A stretch of 64,000 nt of DNA, from assembly GCF_027744825.2 (NCBI RefSeq), contig NC_071342.1:10311501-10375500 (forward strand), given 5' to 3'. The notes under the pieces were generated by a model. That model was given only the letters and a program-made list of their open reading frames with translations. It had not been told where the DNA came from and made no database searches. Of this stretch, positions 62,221-64,000 are shown in pieces. Position numbers and translations under genes: made by a program. The stretch is from Synchiropus splendidus. Its lineage: Eukaryota > Chordata > Actinopteri > Syngnathiformes > Callionymidae. Position 1 is the first letter of the stretch, and each line of letters begins with the position of its first letter.

Positions 62221-64000
62221 TTAAAAACGACTTCTGACTATTAAAAAAAAACAAAAAAAAAAACAATGTGTGGGAGTCGAACTGAGCGGATGATTAAATT
62301 CGACCCAACTGTTTTTCAACTGCTTTTACTGTGTTTTGTTCACATTGTTTCTGAATGACAGGGTACAGAAATAGATGTTATATACTGTAGATAATACAAA
62401 TACATAATAGACATCTATAATATATGAATAACAAATGAAACGCAAAAAAATGTGCTCTCAAGGACGGACAGGAAGAAAATATTTCAGTATTAAAAACTTC
62501 ATTTGGGCAGTTATGATCAAATAGACCACCACATTTTGTTCATCCAAAATGACACTGATGAAATCTAGTTTGGTGAAGATTCTCATCCACAGACGAGGCT
62601 GCAATCAGACTGTGCTTCTGGACGCTGCCATTCACTTCTGTCTCCATTGTGAAGTTCAGTCATTATATAAGAATGTGTGTATCCGTCACTCGCTGTAACG
62701 TCGGATCTGTGCGGAGGAGGGACGCTTTAAATAAACAGCCTGTAGAGTGAAGCCAACTGGAAGCATTTTCAATAATTACATCCAGAACAATAGTTGTTCT
62801 TTATCTTGCTGGAGGACTCAACAACGTGACAGAAAAAATAGGTGACATTAGCGGAGGATGATACCAAGTAGAGCGCCGCGCGCTCCCCTGGGGCACTGTT
62901 ACAGTCCCTAGCTTAGTGAGAGACTTAACAGATAGAAACATGTCATTAAAAACCAGCGCCATCTGTTCTGATTTCATGTGTTATGGATACAAAGCGCATT
63001 TATATGGATGTGACCACAAAAGCGCGTCAGATTTATTTTCCCGACTTTGTTGCACAATTAGCTGCGGCGAGGCACCCAGATAGAGGCGCAAAAGAAAGGG
63101 GAAACATACCAATGATCTTTGTTTGAAGTTCACCCACTCGCACAAACGGGTCTCTGGACAAACACACACACACACAAACACACAGCTAAGTAAGCGGGTA
63201 ATTTCACACCAGCCAACTGCTTTAAACTCACTCGCTCAACATTACAGCTCTGATGTGGTGAACCTTTGTTTACCAGGGGAACAATAGTCAGGAAGATCCA
63301 GCACATTTTAAGTGTTACACTGAAGCCATCAGGAACAAGTAACAAGGTTACGCTCCCTATCCAAAGCAGAATTCTACACTCATCACAGCTATTCTACAGG
63401 GAAACACTCAAACATCCACTACTTGTCTTGCTTTATTACAATAAAATCCAATATAAAATCCAATACAACAATTAGATCATATTAATAGAAGGAATTGTTT
63501 TGTTCACGAATTTGATAAAGAACATCCATGTGCCTTCTTATAAAATACACCATCACATTTCACATTTTTTCCATGATAAAATGAAGTGATTTTTTAATTT
63601 ATTTTTCATAAACATCTGACAGATAAATGTATTTGTCCTAATAGAAACACAGCGATATATTGACTGAGTGATTGCTACCTTGGGAAAATTCCCTTTAAAC
63701 ACGTCCAATAAAACAGCAGCTTTCCTTGAGTCGTGGTTAAGAGGAAAATCAAGGGGAAAAACATGACTGGCTGAAAGCCTCTGGTTCTGCCAAGCACTCC
63801 GCAGGCCAGAACATAACAAGGAAATGGACTGACAGGTTGAGAAACAGGACAGAGAGGCATCAATGATCTATTGTTTGGGGCCAAGGTGCTGCTTCCAAAT
63901 CCTCTGGCAGGGCGTTCATCAAAGAACAAGAAAGAAATATATTACGCCATCTGCACTGAAAAATTTGTAACAAATACAAATGACGCCATGTGCTTTCCTT

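Larger units (their letters stand above)
1..64000 (-). other. arid5b: arid5b gene body, internal portion
   Basis: All five exons lie on the minus strand in the expected order, and their splice phases (1, 1, 0, 1, 0, 2 across successive introns) chain into one frame. They total 811 nt, i.e. 269 complete codons plus two bases at each end, without a stop. The ARID domain is split over three exons at the same points as I recall for human ARID5B. No exon of a second gene was recognised on either strand. The ARID5B protein in mammals is a chromatin-associated coregulator working with PHF2 in adipogenic, hepatic and chondrogenic gene control; transfer of that role to this fish gene is inference. Confidence 0.93.
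49343..64000 (-). other. arid5b: arid5b upstream intron (3' part, at least 14.7 kb)
   Basis: This is intronic sequence before the acceptor at 49343. It contains a GC-richer block (51290-51660), a 300 bp inverted-repeat element (52044-52343), two hAT-like copies (54905-55344, 56563-57089), a decayed GGGCTGCAACTAA-type repeat (57135-57240), a 33 bp inverted repeat (58772-58924), and a candidate conserved block with an X-box half site (62000-62220). I searched by eye for the upstream exon (VKLEDLVKW and KWRCGFHAG-like sequence) and did not find it. In human the corresponding intron 3 holds the childhood leukaemia association signals. Confidence 0.8.

Noticed and set aside
49343..64000. Search for the preceding exon (VKLEDLVKW, KWRCGFHAG-like)
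   Set aside because: No match was seen by eye, so it probably lies beyond the right edge.
1..64000. CRISPR arrays, tRNA or rRNA genes, bacterial operons
   Set aside because: None was seen. The repeats are eukaryotic simple repeats and transposon remnants, and no tRNA-like cloverleaf was recognised.

Overview
The window lies wholly inside one vertebrate gene. It carries five coding exons on the minus strand that match ARID5B (AT-rich interaction domain 5B, also called MRF2), separated by long introns with no bacterial-style gene density. The introns, the repeat types (AT dinucleotide arrays over 60 bp, short palindromic DNA-transposon remnants, retroelement tails common in fish) and the sequence divergence from the human protein point to a ray-finned (teleost) fish. 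The species cannot be told from this sequence.

Layout, in transcription order (right to left): 49343-64000 is the 3' part of an upstream intron, equivalent to human intron 3. The exon at 49112-49342 encodes the end of the conserved N-terminal region. Then comes a 31.6 kb intron (17555-49111), the exon at 17400-17554 (GRPRKKK AT-hook-like basic motif), the exon at 15059-15332 (charged linker plus start of the ARID domain), the exon at 6705-6757 (ARID middle) and the exon at 5377-5474 (ARID end). 1-5376 is the start of the next intron. The five exons join in one open frame of 269 complete codons with matching splice phases and canonical GT-AG sites. I found neither the first exons nor the exon after the ARID domain, so both ends of the gene lie outside the window.

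The product is a DNA-binding transcriptional coregulator. In mammals ARID5B partners with the demethylase PHF2. The lysine whose methylation controls that partnership in the human protein (K336 by my count) is an aspartate here.

The noncoding part is mostly unique AT-rich sequence with scattered old repeats. These include several copies of one hAT-like element, a 71 bp mariner-type palindrome, a 300 bp terminal-inverted-repeat element, LINE tails, and five large simple-sequence arrays. The most striking noncoding structure is at 20900-22310 in the large intron. It is a tandem array of about 10 units, most pairing a forward CCACTAGATGGCACT-type box with a reverse AGCGCCACCTACTGA-type box about 60 bp downstream. 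Both boxes fit the vertebrate CTCF core consensus closely and point towards each other. Two dispersed relatives sit at 9988-10252 and 14571-14725. Several GC-richer blocks look like candidate conserved noncoding (enhancer-type) elements, but only a cross-species alignment can show that.
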